A stretch of DNA of 64,000 nucleotides, taken from assembly GCA_000634515.1 (NCBI GenBank), contig JFNU01000202.1, positions 186,001 through 250,000 of the forward strand. The letters are read 5' to 3'. Position 1 is the stretch's first letter. Each line of letters begins with the position of its first letter. Of the stretch, positions 50,551 through 60,898 are shown piece by piece. The position numbers and the translations under genes are program-made. The notes under the pieces were generated by a model, which saw nothing but the letters and a program-made list of their open reading frames with translations, made no database searches and was not told the origin of the DNA. The DNA comes from Prochlorococcus sp. scB245a_520K10 (GTDB lineage: Bacteria; Cyanobacteriota; Cyanobacteriia; PCC-6307; Cyanobiaceae).

Positions 50551-53460
50551 TTAAGCACATTTTTTTTCTTCTAAAATCTCTCCTGGATTAACATTGCAAG
50601 AACAAATTAAATTGCGATCGCCATATGCATTATTAATCCTAGAAACAGAAGACCAAAACTTAATAGTTGTTGGAGTTTTATAAGGAAAAGAAGCTTTTTC
50701 TTTTGAATAAGGATAATGCCAATTATCAGCAATTAACTCTTTCAACGTATGGGGAGCATTGCTTATCACATTATTGTTATTTAATTCATCATTATTCTCT
50801 ATTTCACTGATTTCTTCTCCAATCAATAGCATAGCTTCACAAAATCTATCCAATTCTGCCAAACATTCACTTTCAGTAGGCTCTATCATTATGGTCTCTG
50901 GAACAGGCCAACTTATAGTTGGAGCATGAAAACTATAATCTATTAAACGTTTAGCTAAATCATTTACACTCAAACCAGTTTTTGATTTTAAATCTCTAAA
51001 ATCTAAAATACATTCATGTGCGACAAAATTATTTTTTCCTTTATAAAGAATCTTGAATTTATGCTTTAAAGAATGCGCAATATAATTTGCAGATAAAATT
51101 GCGTGCGCAGTTGCTTTCCTTAAACCACTAAAACCAGCCATTTTTATATACATCCAGCTTATTGGAAGAATACTTGCACTGCCATGTTTAGCAGAAGATA
51201 CGTAATTAAAACTATTAGGTAAATTATTATCCATTAAAGAATGAGAAGGAAGAAATGGACTTAAAGTTTCTGATGAAGCAACTGGACCTACTCCTGGACC
51301 ACCACCTCCATGCGGAATGCAGAATGTTTTATGTAAATTCAAATGACAAACATCAACACCATAGTTACCTGGTTTGCATAATCCAACCTGAGCATTCAGA
51401 TTTGCTCCATCTAAATATACAAATCCTCCAACAGAGTGAATTAAATCACATATCTTTCTGATTTGTAATTCAAAAACTCCATGAGTAGAGGGGTATGTCA
51501 ACATCAGGGCTCCAATTTGATTATCAAATTTCTTAACCTTGATCGACAAATCTTGAAAATCAATATTTCCTTCGTCATCACATTCAACAGTTAAAACATC
51601 AAAACCTGCCATAACTGCACTAGCAGGATTTGTTCCATGAGCACTTTTAGGAATTAAACATTTTTTTCTTGAAAGTTCGCCTTTTGTTTCAAAATAAGAA
51701 TTTATTGCCAATAAACCTGCAAACTCTCCTTGAGAACCTGCATTTGGTTGAAAAGAAACTGATTTTAAACCAACAATATCACTAATCCATTTTTCTAAGT
51801 CAGATATTATTTTTGAATAGCCCTTAGTTTGATCTGGTGGAGAAAAAGGATGAATGGAAGATAAATTAGCCCAAGAGACTGGATTTAACTCTGCTGCAGA
51901 ATTTAACTTCATGGTACAGCTTCCTAATGGCATCATTCCATCTACCAAAGAAAAATCTTTTTCAGCAAGTCGGAATATGTATCTCATTAATTCAGTTTCA
52001 CTTTGGTAATTTGTGAATATATCTTGCTGCATCCAATCACTGGATCTCAAAGCTAAACTTTCTAGATGAAATCCTTTATCAAATGTTAAATGCTCAAAAT
52101 CTTCTTTTTTTTCTAAAAGGTTTGCTATAAAAGTCACAATATCTTTGATTTCTTTTTCATTACTAAGCTCATCTAAAGAGATCCCAAAGCCAGTTGAATC
52201 TTCAATAGTTGATCCCAACGGCAAGATTCTTAAGTTATAACCATTTTTTAAAGCTTCATTATGGATCTTTTGGGAGTGCTCAGAATAAATATCAACACTA
52301 TCAAATCTAATACCATCAGGAATATCAAAACCTAAATCAACTAAACATGACTCTAAATATATTCTCAACTCCACTAATCTCTTAGCAATTTGTGTTAATC
52401 CAGAGGGGCCATGATAAATAGCATAAAAAGAAGAAATTATAGCTAACAATGATTGAGCAGTACAAATATTACTAGTGGCCTTCTCCCTTCTAATATGTTG
52501 CTCTCTTGTTTGCAATGCTAGTCTTAAAGACTTTTCTCCATTTTTAGAGAGAGTTTGCCCAACAATTCTTCCAGGTATCAGCCTTTTATATTTTTCACTA
52601 CATGCAAAATATGCAGCATGGGGGCCACCAAAACCCATTGGAACACCAAATCTTTGCATACTGCCCACTGCAACATCAACACCAAATTCAGAAATTGGTT
52701 TTATTAAAACTTGCGCCAGTGGATCAATACATGCCGTTACAATAATTTCTAACCTATGTGCTTGGGATATTAAGAATGTGGGATCAAATAATTCCCCATT
52801 TTTACCGGGTAACTGTAACAAAATTCCAAAAACATCATTATGACTAGGAAGATTGGATCGACTAAAGCGTTTTAAGCATATTCCCAAAGGTTTTGCTCTG
52901 GTTTGTAGAACATTAAAAGTATGATCAAAAACATTTGATTCAACTAAGTAAACTTTTGAAGATTTATTTTTTCTTGCTGCAAAACTCATGGCCATAGCTT
53001 CTGCAGCAGCAGTACCTTCATCTAGCAAAGATGCATTGGCGACAGAGAATCCAGTAAGTTCACAAACAATAGTCTGAAAATTAAATAAAGCTTCTAACCT
53101 TCCTTGTGCAATTTCTGCTTGGTATGGAGTATAAGACGTGTACCACCTAGGATTTTCGAGAACATGTCTTTGGATTACTTTAGGCATGTGATTGTCATAA
53201 TAACCAAGGCCTATTAGAGATCTCATTTTGGTATTTTCCTGCGCAATCTCTTCTAATTCATTTAAAGCCTCAATTTCTGAACAACCTTGGGGCAATATTT
53301 CTGAAGATTTTTCTTTAAGCCGAATATCCTCAGGAATAACTTGATTTATAAATTGATCAATATTATGAAAACCAAGCTTTTTCAACATAATTTTCTCATC
53401 ATTATCTCCCAACCCCAGATGCCTATCAATAAACAAATCTGACCCAATTTTGGATGTCAT
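50551..53460 (-). CDS. gcvP: Glycine dehydrogenase (decarboxylating), P-protein
   Basis: This 969-residue PLP enzyme is the decarboxylating unit of the glycine cleavage system, which recycles photorespiratory glycine. It has the P-protein start FIDRHLGLGDND, GYYDNHMPKVIQRHVLENP, the lysine-bearing VCHLNLHKTFCIPHGGGGPG near residue 715, and the two halves of a single-chain P-protein. The H-protein gene is directly upstream (45 bases), and the T-protein is not in this window. The gene order here is HTH-like protein, PLP lyase family, gcvH, gcvP. Confidence 0.98.
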   Translation of the reverse strand: MTSKIGSDLFIDRHLGLGDNDEKIMLKKLGFHNIDQFINQVIPEDIRLKEKSSEILPQGCSEIEALNELEEIAQENTKMRSLIGLGYYDNHMPKVIQRHVLENPRWYTSYTPYQAEIAQGRLEALFNFQTIVCELTGFSVANASLLDEGTAAAEAMAMSFAARKNKSSKVYLVESNVFDHTFNVLQTRAKPLGICLKRFSRSNLPSHNDVFGILLQLPGKNGELFDPTFLISQAHRLEIIVTACIDPLAQVLIKPISEFGVDVAVGSMQRFGVPMGFGGPHAAYFACSEKYKRLIPGRIVGQTLSKNGEKSLRLALQTREQHIRREKATSNICTAQSLLAIISSFYAIYHGPSGLTQIAKRLVELRIYLESCLVDLGFDIPDGIRFDSVDIYSEHSQKIHNEALKNGYNLRILPLGSTIEDSTGFGISLDELSNEKEIKDIVTFIANLLEKKEDFEHLTFDKGFHLESLALRSSDWMQQDIFTNYQSETELMRYIFRLAEKDFSLVDGMMPLGSCTMKLNSAAELNPVSWANLSSIHPFSPPDQTKGYSKIISDLEKWISDIVGLKSVSFQPNAGSQGEFAGLLAINSYFETKGELSRKKCLIPKSAHGTNPASAVMAGFDVLTVECDDEGNIDFQDLSIKVKKFDNQIGALMLTYPSTHGVFELQIRKICDLIHSVGGFVYLDGANLNAQVGLCKPGNYGVDVCHLNLHKTFCIPHGGGGPGVGPVASSETLSPFLPSHSLMDNNLPNSFNYVSSAKHGSASILPISWMYIKMAGFSGLRKATAHAILSANYIAHSLKHKFKILYKGKNNFVAHECILDFRDLKSKTGLSVNDLAKRLIDYSFHAPTISWPVPETIMIEPTESECLAELDRFCEAMLLIGEEISEIENNDELNNNNVISNAPHTLKELIADNWHYPYSKEKASFPYKTPTTIKFWSSVSRINNAYGDRNLICSCNVNPGEILEEKKCA

Positions 53461-53505
53461 ATTAAAATGTTTTTCTTTAAAATAGCTCTTTTTAAAAAGT
53501 TTGCC

Positions 53506-53895
53506 TTATTTTGGTACAACCTTTGATTGATATTCCTCAGAAGTCATCAAATCAGCAATTGATACTTTTGATTCTGGTTTCAAAATGACTAACCATCCTT
53601 CTCCAATCGGATCATTCTGTAATAGCTCAGGGTTATCGATAACACTTTCATTTACGGATACTATTTCCCCTGAAAAAGGCAGATAGACTTCTTCAACAGC
53701 CTTAACAGATTCTATTGTTCCAAAAGTCTCGCCTTTCTCTAAAGTCTTCCCTTGTTCAGCTAGTTCAACAAAAACAATATCTCCCAATTGATCTATAGCA
53801 AATTCACTAACTCCAATTTTTAACAATCCTTTTTCTTCTAAGACATATTCATGAGTATTAGCATAGTTGAGGTTGTCTGGAAACTGATAAGACAT
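53506..53895 (-). CDS. gcvH: Glycine cleavage system H protein
   Basis: This 129-residue lipoate-carrying protein has the typical KYANTHEYV-like start (LNYANTHEYVLEEKGLLK), ISEFAIDQLGDIVFVELAEQG and ETFGTIESVKAVEEVYLPFSG with the lipoylated lysine in SVKAV (about residue 65). H-protein shuttles the aminomethyl group between P, T and L proteins. Its start lies 2 bases after the PLP gene stop, so the two genes are on the same transcript. gcvP follows 45 bases later. Confidence 0.97.
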   Translation of the reverse strand: MSYQFPDNLNYANTHEYVLEEKGLLKIGVSEFAIDQLGDIVFVELAEQGKTLEKGETFGTIESVKAVEEVYLPFSGEIVSVNESVIDNPELLQNDPIGEGWLVILKPESKVSIADLMTSEEYQSKVVPK

Positions 53896-53897
53896 GA

Positions 53898-55190
53898 TTA
53901 AGTTGATAAAGAAATAAGAGAATCCTTTGAAATTAAATTTTCATCTAATAGTTCAGATAATAATTGAATTAGTGCGATTTTGATGTGAGCTATGTGAGAA
54001 CCACCTTGAACAAATATATTGTAAGGGTCTCTCAAAGGAGCATCAGCGGAAAATTCACTTGTACTACCTTGAATAAAGGTTCCTCCAGCCATTAATAATT
54101 TTGAATCATATCCATCCATTGATGATGGAACAACATTTAAAAAAGAATCTACTGGTGAAGAATTTTGAAAAGATTGACAAACTTTATGTACCAAATCAGG
54201 ATTATTCAATCTCACTGACTGAATAAGATCAGATCTATAAGTTGCTGGCTCTGGCAAAACCTTAAATCCCAAATTTTTAAAAACTGCGGCAACCATATCA
54301 GCACCTTTTAGTGATTCGTGAACAATTTGTGGTGCTAAAAACAAACCCTGCAAAATTAATCTTCCTAGTCCAAAATTTATTCCTGCTGATGAACCAATAC
54401 CTGGGGAAGTTAATCTAGAACATGCCATCTCAACCAACTCTGCATCTCCCGCAATGTACCCACCGGTAGGAACGATTGTTCCTCCCAAATTTTTGATCAA
54501 TGATCCAGCAATTATATTTGCACCTTTAGAAATTGGTTCACTATCTTCAACAAGCTCGCCATAGCAGTTATCAACAAAGCATATGCAGTTAGGATCAAGA
54601 GAATGAATCAGACTACAAATTTTCTCTATCTGATAATTAGTAAGAGATTTTCTCCAACTATATCCACAACTTTTTTGTATAAATGCTACTTTGCATGAAT
54701 TTTCTTTAAAAAAATGAACAATTTTTTCTTCAAAAGAATCAAAATTCTCGCAGATATTTATTTGCTTATATAAAACCCCAAAATCTTTAAGTGTGCCATT
54801 ACCTCCTCCCCTTATCCCTATTACTTCTTCTAATGTGTCATATGGTTGTCCTGTAAGAGATAACATCACATCTCCAGGTCTAAGAATTCCAAATAAGACA
54901 GAACTTATTGCATGCGTTCCACTTACAAATTGCATTCTCACAGCTGCCTTTTCAGCGAGAAACAATCTCGCAAAAACCGCATCAATTTTTTCTCTAGATA
55001 TATCATCATGACCACTACCAGAGGATTGATTGAAATGACTAGTAGAAACTTTTTCTTCCTTATAAATTGTCAAAATTTTTTCTAATTTCTGGAAAACCTG
55101 ATTAGACCTTTCTTGAAAAACTTTACTTAAACTCTCTTCTAAGGAGAGAACAGCATTTTCTGCCAGTTTTAAGTTATTGTTTAATCTCAT
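53898..55190 (-). CDS. PLP-dependent enzyme of the methionine gamma-lyase-like (YnbB / 'aluminum resistance') family
   Basis: This 430-residue fold-type I PLP enzyme has the LFLAEKAAVRMQFVSGTHAI phosphate region, LSLTGQPYDTLEEVIGI, FVDNCYGELVEDSEP with the cofactor Asp, and the likely Schiff-base lysine in SLIKNLGGTIVPTGGYIAG near residue 233. Members are often annotated as 'aluminum resistance' or 'methionine gamma-lyase family', but the true reaction is unsettled. Its ATG shares one base with the stop of the HTH-like gene (TAATG) and it ends 2 bases before gcvH, so an operon is likely. Confidence 0.87.
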   Translation of the reverse strand: MRLNNNLKLAENAVLSLEESLSKVFQERSNQVFQKLEKILTIYKEEKVSTSHFNQSSGSGHDDISREKIDAVFARLFLAEKAAVRMQFVSGTHAISSVLFGILRPGDVMLSLTGQPYDTLEEVIGIRGGGNGTLKDFGVLYKQINICENFDSFEEKIVHFFKENSCKVAFIQKSCGYSWRKSLTNYQIEKICSLIHSLDPNCICFVDNCYGELVEDSEPISKGANIIAGSLIKNLGGTIVPTGGYIAGDAELVEMACSRLTSPGIGSSAGINFGLGRLILQGLFLAPQIVHESLKGADMVAAVFKNLGFKVLPEPATYRSDLIQSVRLNNPDLVHKVCQSFQNSSPVDSFLNVVPSSMDGYDSKLLMAGGTFIQGSTSEFSADAPLRDPYNIFVQGGSHIAHIKIALIQLLSELLDENLISKDSLISLST

Positions 55191-55906
55191 TAATTATGAA
55201 AACTCATGTTATTTCCAGAAGCTAAATTTCTTAATTCTGAGAGGAAAGCATTAGGTCCTCTACCCTGAAAATAAGAGAGTTTTTTTGAAGTCTCATATAA
55301 ATCAAGTAGTTCTCCATCTAGTTCTTCTGCCGTATAGTCTCTTATTCCTGCTATCACCTCTGCAAAACGTTCTCTACGGCTAGATTTATTTACAGCATAG
55401 GCTTCCATTACCTTAATTTTACATGATCTCCAAGCCTTATTCTGACAAAAATGTACTGAAAGGGCATCACTCAAAGCAGAAGCTTCTTCATCTTCTATAT
55501 ACCAGTCAAAAGATGAAGGGAGAGATTTTAATCCTGAAAAAATCTCAAATAACTCCCCGGCCGACAATGGATTACCAAAATCATTTTTTAAGGGTAATGC
55601 AGATTCTTGCAAAGATTTCCATAACTCTGGGTAATCAATTTCTAAACGATCCCTGATTTTTTCTATACCTTGATCAAGAATCGTATTAACTTGAGCTAAA
55701 GCAAGAAAAACTTCAGGCCCCGGCGAAGATAATTTTCCGTTCCTAAGATTAGAAATTTGTGAATTATGAACTTTACCTAAATCAAGAATTTCAGAAAGTA
55801 ATGGCAAAACCCTATGTGACCAACCATTTCTCTCGTGCCAGAGGTGTATTAAATGAGCCATAGCCCTTCGACCTCTAGATAATTTATCGCGATATCCGAG
55901 ACTCAC
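55190..55906 (-). CDS. Conserved picocyanobacterial protein with an HTH-like N-terminal half
   Basis: I do not recognise a named family for this 238-residue protein. Residues about 40-75, with LSEILDLGKVHNSQISNLRNGK, look like an XRE-type helix-turn-helix, though the first helix is irregular. The rest is mostly helical and acidic, without transmembrane segments. The frame opens with GTG at 55906; an alternative ATG is at residue 16 (55861). Its stop and the next ATG overlap by one base (TAATG), so it is translated together with the PLP enzyme. A regulatory role is only an inference from the helix-turn-helix look. Confidence 0.72.
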   Translation of the reverse strand: MSLGYRDKLSRGRRAMAHLIHLWHERNGWSHRVLPLLSEILDLGKVHNSQISNLRNGKLSSPGPEVFLALAQVNTILDQGIEKIRDRLEIDYPELWKSLQESALPLKNDFGNPLSAGELFEIFSGLKSLPSSFDWYIEDEEASALSDALSVHFCQNKAWRSCKIKVMEAYAVNKSSRRERFAEVIAGIRDYTAEELDGELLDLYETSKKLSYFQGRGPNAFLSELRNLASGNNMSFHN

Positions 55907-55981
55907 AGATAATTAAACTTATCAATAGTATAGTATGATAATATTACATATCGGTAATTTTGAAAATAGTATTTCAATATC

Positions 55982-56920
55982 ATGAATTCAGTAATTTTCC
56001 AAGAAACAGCAAAATTAAAAAAACCTGTTCCAGCTGAAAAAGTAATAGAACTCTCAGAAAAATTACTAGAACCTTCCAGCCATTCAAAAAAATATCCTCC
56101 AAGACTACATAAAACTTGGGGAACAATAGTTTTTATGGCTGCAATTCATATTCTCTCCCTCATAGCTTTACAGCCCAAGTTTTGGAGTCTCCCCGCAGTT
56201 ACATCATTATTATTTTTTTACTGGGTAACAGCTTGTTTAGGAGTCACTCTTGGATATCACAGATTGTTATCACACAGATCGTTCATTGTTCCAAGATGGT
56301 TAGAAAGATTTTTTGCTACCTGTGGAGCTATAAGTTGCCAGCATGGACCTATTGATTGGGTGGGTTTGCATAGGCATCACCACTCCTTTTCAGATACAGA
56401 AGTAGATCATCACAACAGTAAAAAAGGTTTTTGGTGGAGCCACATGGGTTGGATGTTCAAAGACGTTGAAGCACTAAAAGCCGTTCCAAAGCTAAGTGCA
56501 GATTTAATTAAAGATCCATACTATAGATTCCTTAATAAATATTTTCTATTTTTACAAATTCCTATTGGACTTTCTCTGTATGCAGTAGGACAAAAATTAG
56601 GAGTTGGTGGTTGGGCTCTGGTTCTATGGGGAATTCCACTGAGACTTGTAGTCGTTTACCACATAACCTGGTTAGTAAATTCGGCTACTCATTGTTGGGG
56701 TAAGGCGCCATTTGAAAGTGGTGATTCTTCTAAAAACAATGCGTGGGTTGCTGCATTAACATTTGGAGAAGGTTGGCATAATAATCATCATGCATTTCCC
56801 AATTCAGCAAAACAAGGATTATTTAGAGGCCAAATTGATATAACTTGGGAACATATTAAGATTCTTGCGAAATTTGGTCTTGCAAAAAAAGTAAAGTTAC
56901 CCTCTAGGTCTTATTATTAA
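55982..56920 (+). CDS. desC: Acyl-lipid delta-9 fatty acid desaturase
   Basis: This 312-residue membrane di-iron enzyme has four hydrophobic segments and the three histidine boxes [22 protein letters not shown] and [10 protein letters not shown], in the order and spacing of delta-9 desaturases. It introduces the first double bond into acyl lipids, the usual DesC in Prochlorococcus. The ATG at 55982 opens after a 75-base divergent gap that contains TATGATAATATT, a possible -10. It precedes rplI by 20 bases. Confidence 0.93.
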   Translation: MNSVIFQETAKLKKPVPAEKVIELSEKLLEPSSHSKKYPPRLHKTWGTIVFMAAIHILSLIALQPKFWSLPAVTSLLFFYWVTACLGVTLGYHRLLSHRSFIVPRWLERFFATCGAISCQHGPIDWVGLHRHHHSFSDTEVDHHNSKKGFWWSHMGWMFKDVEALKAVPKLSADLIKDPYYRFLNKYFLFLQIPIGLSLYAVGQKLGVGGWALVLWGIPLRLVVVYHITWLVNSATHCWGKAPFESGDSSKNNAWVAALTFGEGWHNNHHAFPNSAKQGLFRGQIDITWEHIKILAKFGLAKKVKLPSRSYY

Positions 56921-56940
56921 ATATATTGTTCAATATTTTC

Positions 56941-57396
56941 ATGGCTAAAAGAGTACAAGTTGCATTAACTGAATCAATCGCATCACTAGGTAAAGAAGGT
57001 GATCTAGTTGAAGTAGCACCTGGATATGCAAGAAATTTTCTATTACCTTATGGCAAGGCAATGAATGTAACACCAGCAGTCCTTAAACAAATTGAAAGGA
57101 AAAAAGAAAAAGAAAAAATTGCTGCTGATAAATTAAAGCAAGAAGCCTTAGATTTCCAAACTGCATTATCTACAATAGGTAGGTTCACTATCAAAAAACA
57201 GGTTGGAGAAGATGGTGTTCTTTTTGGAACGGTTACCAATGGAGATGTTGCCGAAGCAATAGAAGCAGCAACTAAAAAAGAAATTGATAGAAGAATCATC
57301 ACAGTTCCTGATATTCATAATTTAGGTTCCTTTACAGCAAAAATAAAATTACATCCAGAAGTAAATGCAGAAGTAAATATTGAAGTAATAAGTTAA
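56941..57396 (+). CDS. rplI: 50S ribosomal protein L9
   Basis: This 151-residue protein begins [19 protein letters not shown] and has the linker with [15 protein letters not shown]-like charged helix, then the C-domain with [13 protein letters not shown] and [12 protein letters not shown]. The frame is open from a TTG at 56926, but L9 begins at the ATG at 56941. L9 stabilises the L1 stalk base of the 50S subunit. It is followed by dnaB after 58 bases, a common pairing in bacteria. Confidence 0.97.
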   Translation: MAKRVQVALTESIASLGKEGDLVEVAPGYARNFLLPYGKAMNVTPAVLKQIERKKEKEKIAADKLKQEALDFQTALSTIGRFTIKKQVGEDGVLFGTVTNGDVAEAIEAATKKEIDRRIITVPDIHNLGSFTAKIKLHPEVNAEVNIEVIS

Positions 57397-57454
57397 TCAA
57401 TTTGTTGCATTATTTTGAAAAGTAGCCAGAGTATATATCTAAGCAATTAAAGAT

Positions 57455-58837
57455 ATGGTTTCCGTACCTTTTCCAAATAATGGGCAAAATAAAAATTTTA
57501 AAAAAGATTTTAATAGTGAAAATGCTGGATTAGTCCCTCCTCAAAACGTTCAAGCAGAGGAAGCAGTTCTTGGTGGCATACTTCTTGATCCAGACGCGAT
57601 CGGAAGAATTGCAGACTTAATTAAACCTGAAGCATTTTATATAAATGCACATCAAGAAATTTATAGAACAGCATTAATGTTGCATACCCAGGGTAAACCA
57701 ACTGATTTAACATCAATGAGTGCTTGGTTAGCAGATAATGGATCACTTGAAAAAATTGGAGGGAACAGCAAACTAGTAGAACTAGTTGAAAATGTTTCCT
57801 CTACAGCCTCCATAGAACAAGTTGCAAATTTAATTAACGACAAATTCATGAGAAGGCAACTTATCAGATCTGGAAATGAGGTGGTTCAACTAGGTTTTGA
57901 TCAAACTCAAGATACTAATGAAGTTCTAGATAAAGCGGAGCAAAAAATATTTGAAATCAGTCAAGAAAAACCTTCAAAAGGTCTGACCCAAGCAGCTGAA
58001 ATCCTTACAAGTACTTTCAATGAAATAGAGTCGAGATCATTAGGTACTTCAGTAGCTGGAATTCCTGTAAATTTTTACGACCTTGATGCGATGACTCAAG
58101 GTTTTCAAAGAAGTGATTTAATAATTGTTGCTGGGAGACCTTCAATGGGAAAAACTTCAATAGTTCTTAACCTGGCTAAGAATGTTGCACAATCTCAAGA
58201 TTTACCTGTGTGCGTATTTAGCCTTGAAATGAGTAAAGAACAGTTGACATATAGATTACTTTCCATGGAAGTTGGAATCGAGAGTGGCAGGCTAAGAACA
58301 GGAAGATTACAGCAAGATGAATGGCCTTTACTTGGAGAAGGTATCAATTCATTAGGTCAATTACCAATATTTATAGATGACAAACCTAACTTAAGTGTTT
58401 TAGAGATGAGATCTCTGTGCAGAAGATTAATAGCTGAACAAAAAAAAGAATTAGGATTAATTGTGATTGATTACCTCCAGTTGATGGAAGGATCAACCCC
58501 TGATAACAGAGTGCAAGAACTTTCACGAATAACAAGAGGTCTTAAAAGCATGGCTAGAGAATTAAAAGTACCAGTAGTAGCTTTATCTCAGCTTAGTAGA
58601 GGGGTAGAATCTAGAACAAATAAAAGACCAATGTTAAGCGATCTAAGAGAATCAGGATCTATTGAACAAGACGCAGATTTAGTATTAATGATTTATAGAG
58701 ATGAATACTATAATCCAGAGACTGAAGATAGAGGAATTACAGAGATCATTGTGACTAAACATAGAAATGGGCCCGTAGGAACTGTTAAATTATTATTTGA
58801 ACCTCAATTTACGAGATTTAGGAATTTAGCTAATTAA
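57455..58837 (+). CDS. dnaB: Replicative DNA helicase DnaB
   Basis: This 460-residue hexameric helicase has the N-terminal domain (PPQNVQAEEAVLGGILLDPDAI) and the RecA-type motor with Walker A GRPSMGKTSIVLNLA, Walker B LIVIDYLQLMEG, and the arginine-finger block SQLSRGVESRTNKRPMLSDLRESGSIEQDAD. It unwinds DNA at the fork. It is free of inteins, in contrast to the Synechocystis protein. It precedes mnmG by 12 bases. Confidence 0.98.
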   Translation: MVSVPFPNNGQNKNFKKDFNSENAGLVPPQNVQAEEAVLGGILLDPDAIGRIADLIKPEAFYINAHQEIYRTALMLHTQGKPTDLTSMSAWLADNGSLEKIGGNSKLVELVENVSSTASIEQVANLINDKFMRRQLIRSGNEVVQLGFDQTQDTNEVLDKAEQKIFEISQEKPSKGLTQAAEILTSTFNEIESRSLGTSVAGIPVNFYDLDAMTQGFQRSDLIIVAGRPSMGKTSIVLNLAKNVAQSQDLPVCVFSLEMSKEQLTYRLLSMEVGIESGRLRTGRLQQDEWPLLGEGINSLGQLPIFIDDKPNLSVLEMRSLCRRLIAEQKKELGLIVIDYLQLMEGSTPDNRVQELSRITRGLKSMARELKVPVVALSQLSRGVESRTNKRPMLSDLRESGSIEQDADLVLMIYRDEYYNPETEDRGITEIIVTKHRNGPVGTVKLLFEPQFTRFRNLAN

Positions 58838-58849
58838 ATCAATCCTAAA

Positions 58850-60817
58850 ATGCAAGATCATCAAGCAACAAATGAATCTTTTGACATCATCGTTATTGGA
58901 GGAGGTCATGCAGGATGCGAAGCAGCTATAACAACAGCAAAATTAGGATTTTCTACAGCATTATTTACAATCAATTTAGATAGGATTGCCTGGCAACCGT
59001 GTAATCCTGCAGTTGGCGGACCAGCAAAAAGTCAGTTGGTTCATGAAGTTGATGCATTAGGTGGAATAATTGGTAAATTAGCTGATGAAACAGCTATACA
59101 AAAAAGAATATTAAATGCAAGTAGAGGCCCAGCTGTATGGGCGTTAAGAGCTCAAACAGATAAAAGAGAATACTCAAAAAGAATGATCGAAATACTACAA
59201 AATACAGATAATTTATCTTTGAAAGAAGCAATGATTACTGAACTGGATATTGCAAAAACTGAAGAAATTGGATTGAACTCAAAAAAAATCGTAAAAAAAA
59301 GAATAAAGGGTGTAAAAACATTCTTTGGTAGTTATTATTCGGCGAAATCAGTTATCATCACAGCTGGTACTTTTCTAGAAGGCAAAATATGGATAGGTAA
59401 TAAATCAATGTCAGCTGGTAGATCTGGCGAACAAGCAGCACAAGGTCTTACTCAAAACTTACACGAAATTGGGATCAAAACAGAACGTTTAAAAACAGGA
59501 ACTCCAGCAAGAGTTGACAAAAAAAGTATCATTTTTGATGAATTAGATATTCAACCCAGTACTGCAGCTGATAAATATTTTTCGTTTGATCCAGAAATCA
59601 AAAATAATATGCCCCAAGTTAGTTGTCATATAACAAGAACAACTTCTAAAACACATCAACTCATTCGAGACAATTTACATTTAACCCCAATTTACGGCGG
59701 TTTTATTGATAGTAAAGGACCAAGATATTGTCCATCTATTGAAGATAAAATAGTTAAATTTGCAGATAAAGAATCACATCAAATTTTCTTAGAACCAGAA
59801 GGAATTAATACCCCTGAAATATATGTGCAAGGATTCTCTACAGGTTTACCAGAAAATATTCAATTAGAACTTTTGAGAACCTTACCCGGATTAAGTGAAT
59901 GTAAAATGTTGAGACCAGCATATGCTGTTGAGTATGAATATATTCCTGCAACACAGCTCCAAACATCACTTGAAACGAAAGAAATTGAATATTTATTTAG
60001 CGCTGGACAAATTAATGGAACTACTGGTTATGAAGAAGCGGCAGCACAAGGATTAGTTGCGGGAGTCAATGCTACAAGAAAACTAAACAAAATAGACCCA
60101 ATAATCTTCACTAGAGAAAGCAGCTATATAGGAACAATGATCAATGATTTAATAACTAAAGATCTCAAAGAGCCATACAGAGTCCTCACAAGTAGGAGTG
60201 AATATAGGTTAACTCTTAGAGGAGATAATGCAGATAGGAGATTAACCCCATTAGGTTATCAAATCGGGCTAATTGATGAGAAAAGATGGTCGGCCTATCA
60301 AGAAAAAATGAAACTACTCGAGGAAGAAAAATTAAGATTAAATAACACCCGTTTAAAAAATACCAATGAAATATCAAAAAAAATAGAATTAGACACGGGA
60401 TCAAAGATCAAAGGCTCAACAACTTTGAAAGAACTCTTAAAAAGACCAAACTTTCATTATTCAGATCTAATTAAATATAATTTGACTGAAAAAAATCTAG
60501 GTTCTTCAATACAGGAAGGTGTTGAAATAGATATTAAATACGAGGGTTACCTTAAAAGACAAAAAAACAACATTGAACAAATAAATCGTCAAAGCTGTAA
60601 ATCTCTGCCCCAAGAAATAAATTATGAAAAGATAGATACATTATCATTAGAAGCTAGAGAAAATTTGAATAAGATAAAGCCAAAAAATTTTGGTGATGCT
60701 TCAAAAATTCCTGGAGTAAGCAAAGCTGATTTAACAGCATTACTTGTTTGGCTAAAAATAAGAGAAATAAAGAAAGAAAAGGCAAATATTTGTGTCGAAA
60801 AAAAGTTATCATCTTAA
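58850..60817 (+). CDS. mnmG: tRNA uridine-5-carboxymethylaminomethyl modification enzyme MnmG
   Basis: This 655-residue FAD-binding protein (formerly GidA) works with MnmE to modify U34 of tRNAs. The dinucleotide motif [14 protein letters not shown] is at residue 14, [21 protein letters not shown] follows, then [13 protein letters not shown], and [16 protein letters not shown] near the FAD site. The C-terminal helical domain is complete. It sits 12 bases downstream of dnaB and 81 bases upstream of the chorismate lyase gene. Confidence 0.97.
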   Translation: MQDHQATNESFDIIVIGGGHAGCEAAITTAKLGFSTALFTINLDRIAWQPCNPAVGGPAKSQLVHEVDALGGIIGKLADETAIQKRILNASRGPAVWALRAQTDKREYSKRMIEILQNTDNLSLKEAMITELDIAKTEEIGLNSKKIVKKRIKGVKTFFGSYYSAKSVIITAGTFLEGKIWIGNKSMSAGRSGEQAAQGLTQNLHEIGIKTERLKTGTPARVDKKSIIFDELDIQPSTAADKYFSFDPEIKNNMPQVSCHITRTTSKTHQLIRDNLHLTPIYGGFIDSKGPRYCPSIEDKIVKFADKESHQIFLEPEGINTPEIYVQGFSTGLPENIQLELLRTLPGLSECKMLRPAYAVEYEYIPATQLQTSLETKEIEYLFSAGQINGTTGYEEAAAQGLVAGVNATRKLNKIDPIIFTRESSYIGTMINDLITKDLKEPYRVLTSRSEYRLTLRGDNADRRLTPLGYQIGLIDEKRWSAYQEKMKLLEEEKLRLNNTRLKNTNEISKKIELDTGSKIKGSTTLKELLKRPNFHYSDLIKYNLTEKNLGSSIQEGVEIDIKYEGYLKRQKNNIEQINRQSCKSLPQEINYEKIDTLSLEARENLNKIKPKNFGDASKIPGVSKADLTALLVWLKIREIKKEKANICVEKKLSS

Positions 60818-60898
60818 AAGCAATCCGTCAGAGCACTGAATAATAAACTTTTTCACTCACCAAAAATTTTATGGGAAGAAAAAGCCTCTACTTTTTTA

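Noticed and set aside
56926-56940. Five extra codons from a TTG start of rplI
   Set aside because: L9 proteins begin at the ATG at 56941, and the extra residues (FNIF) have no support.
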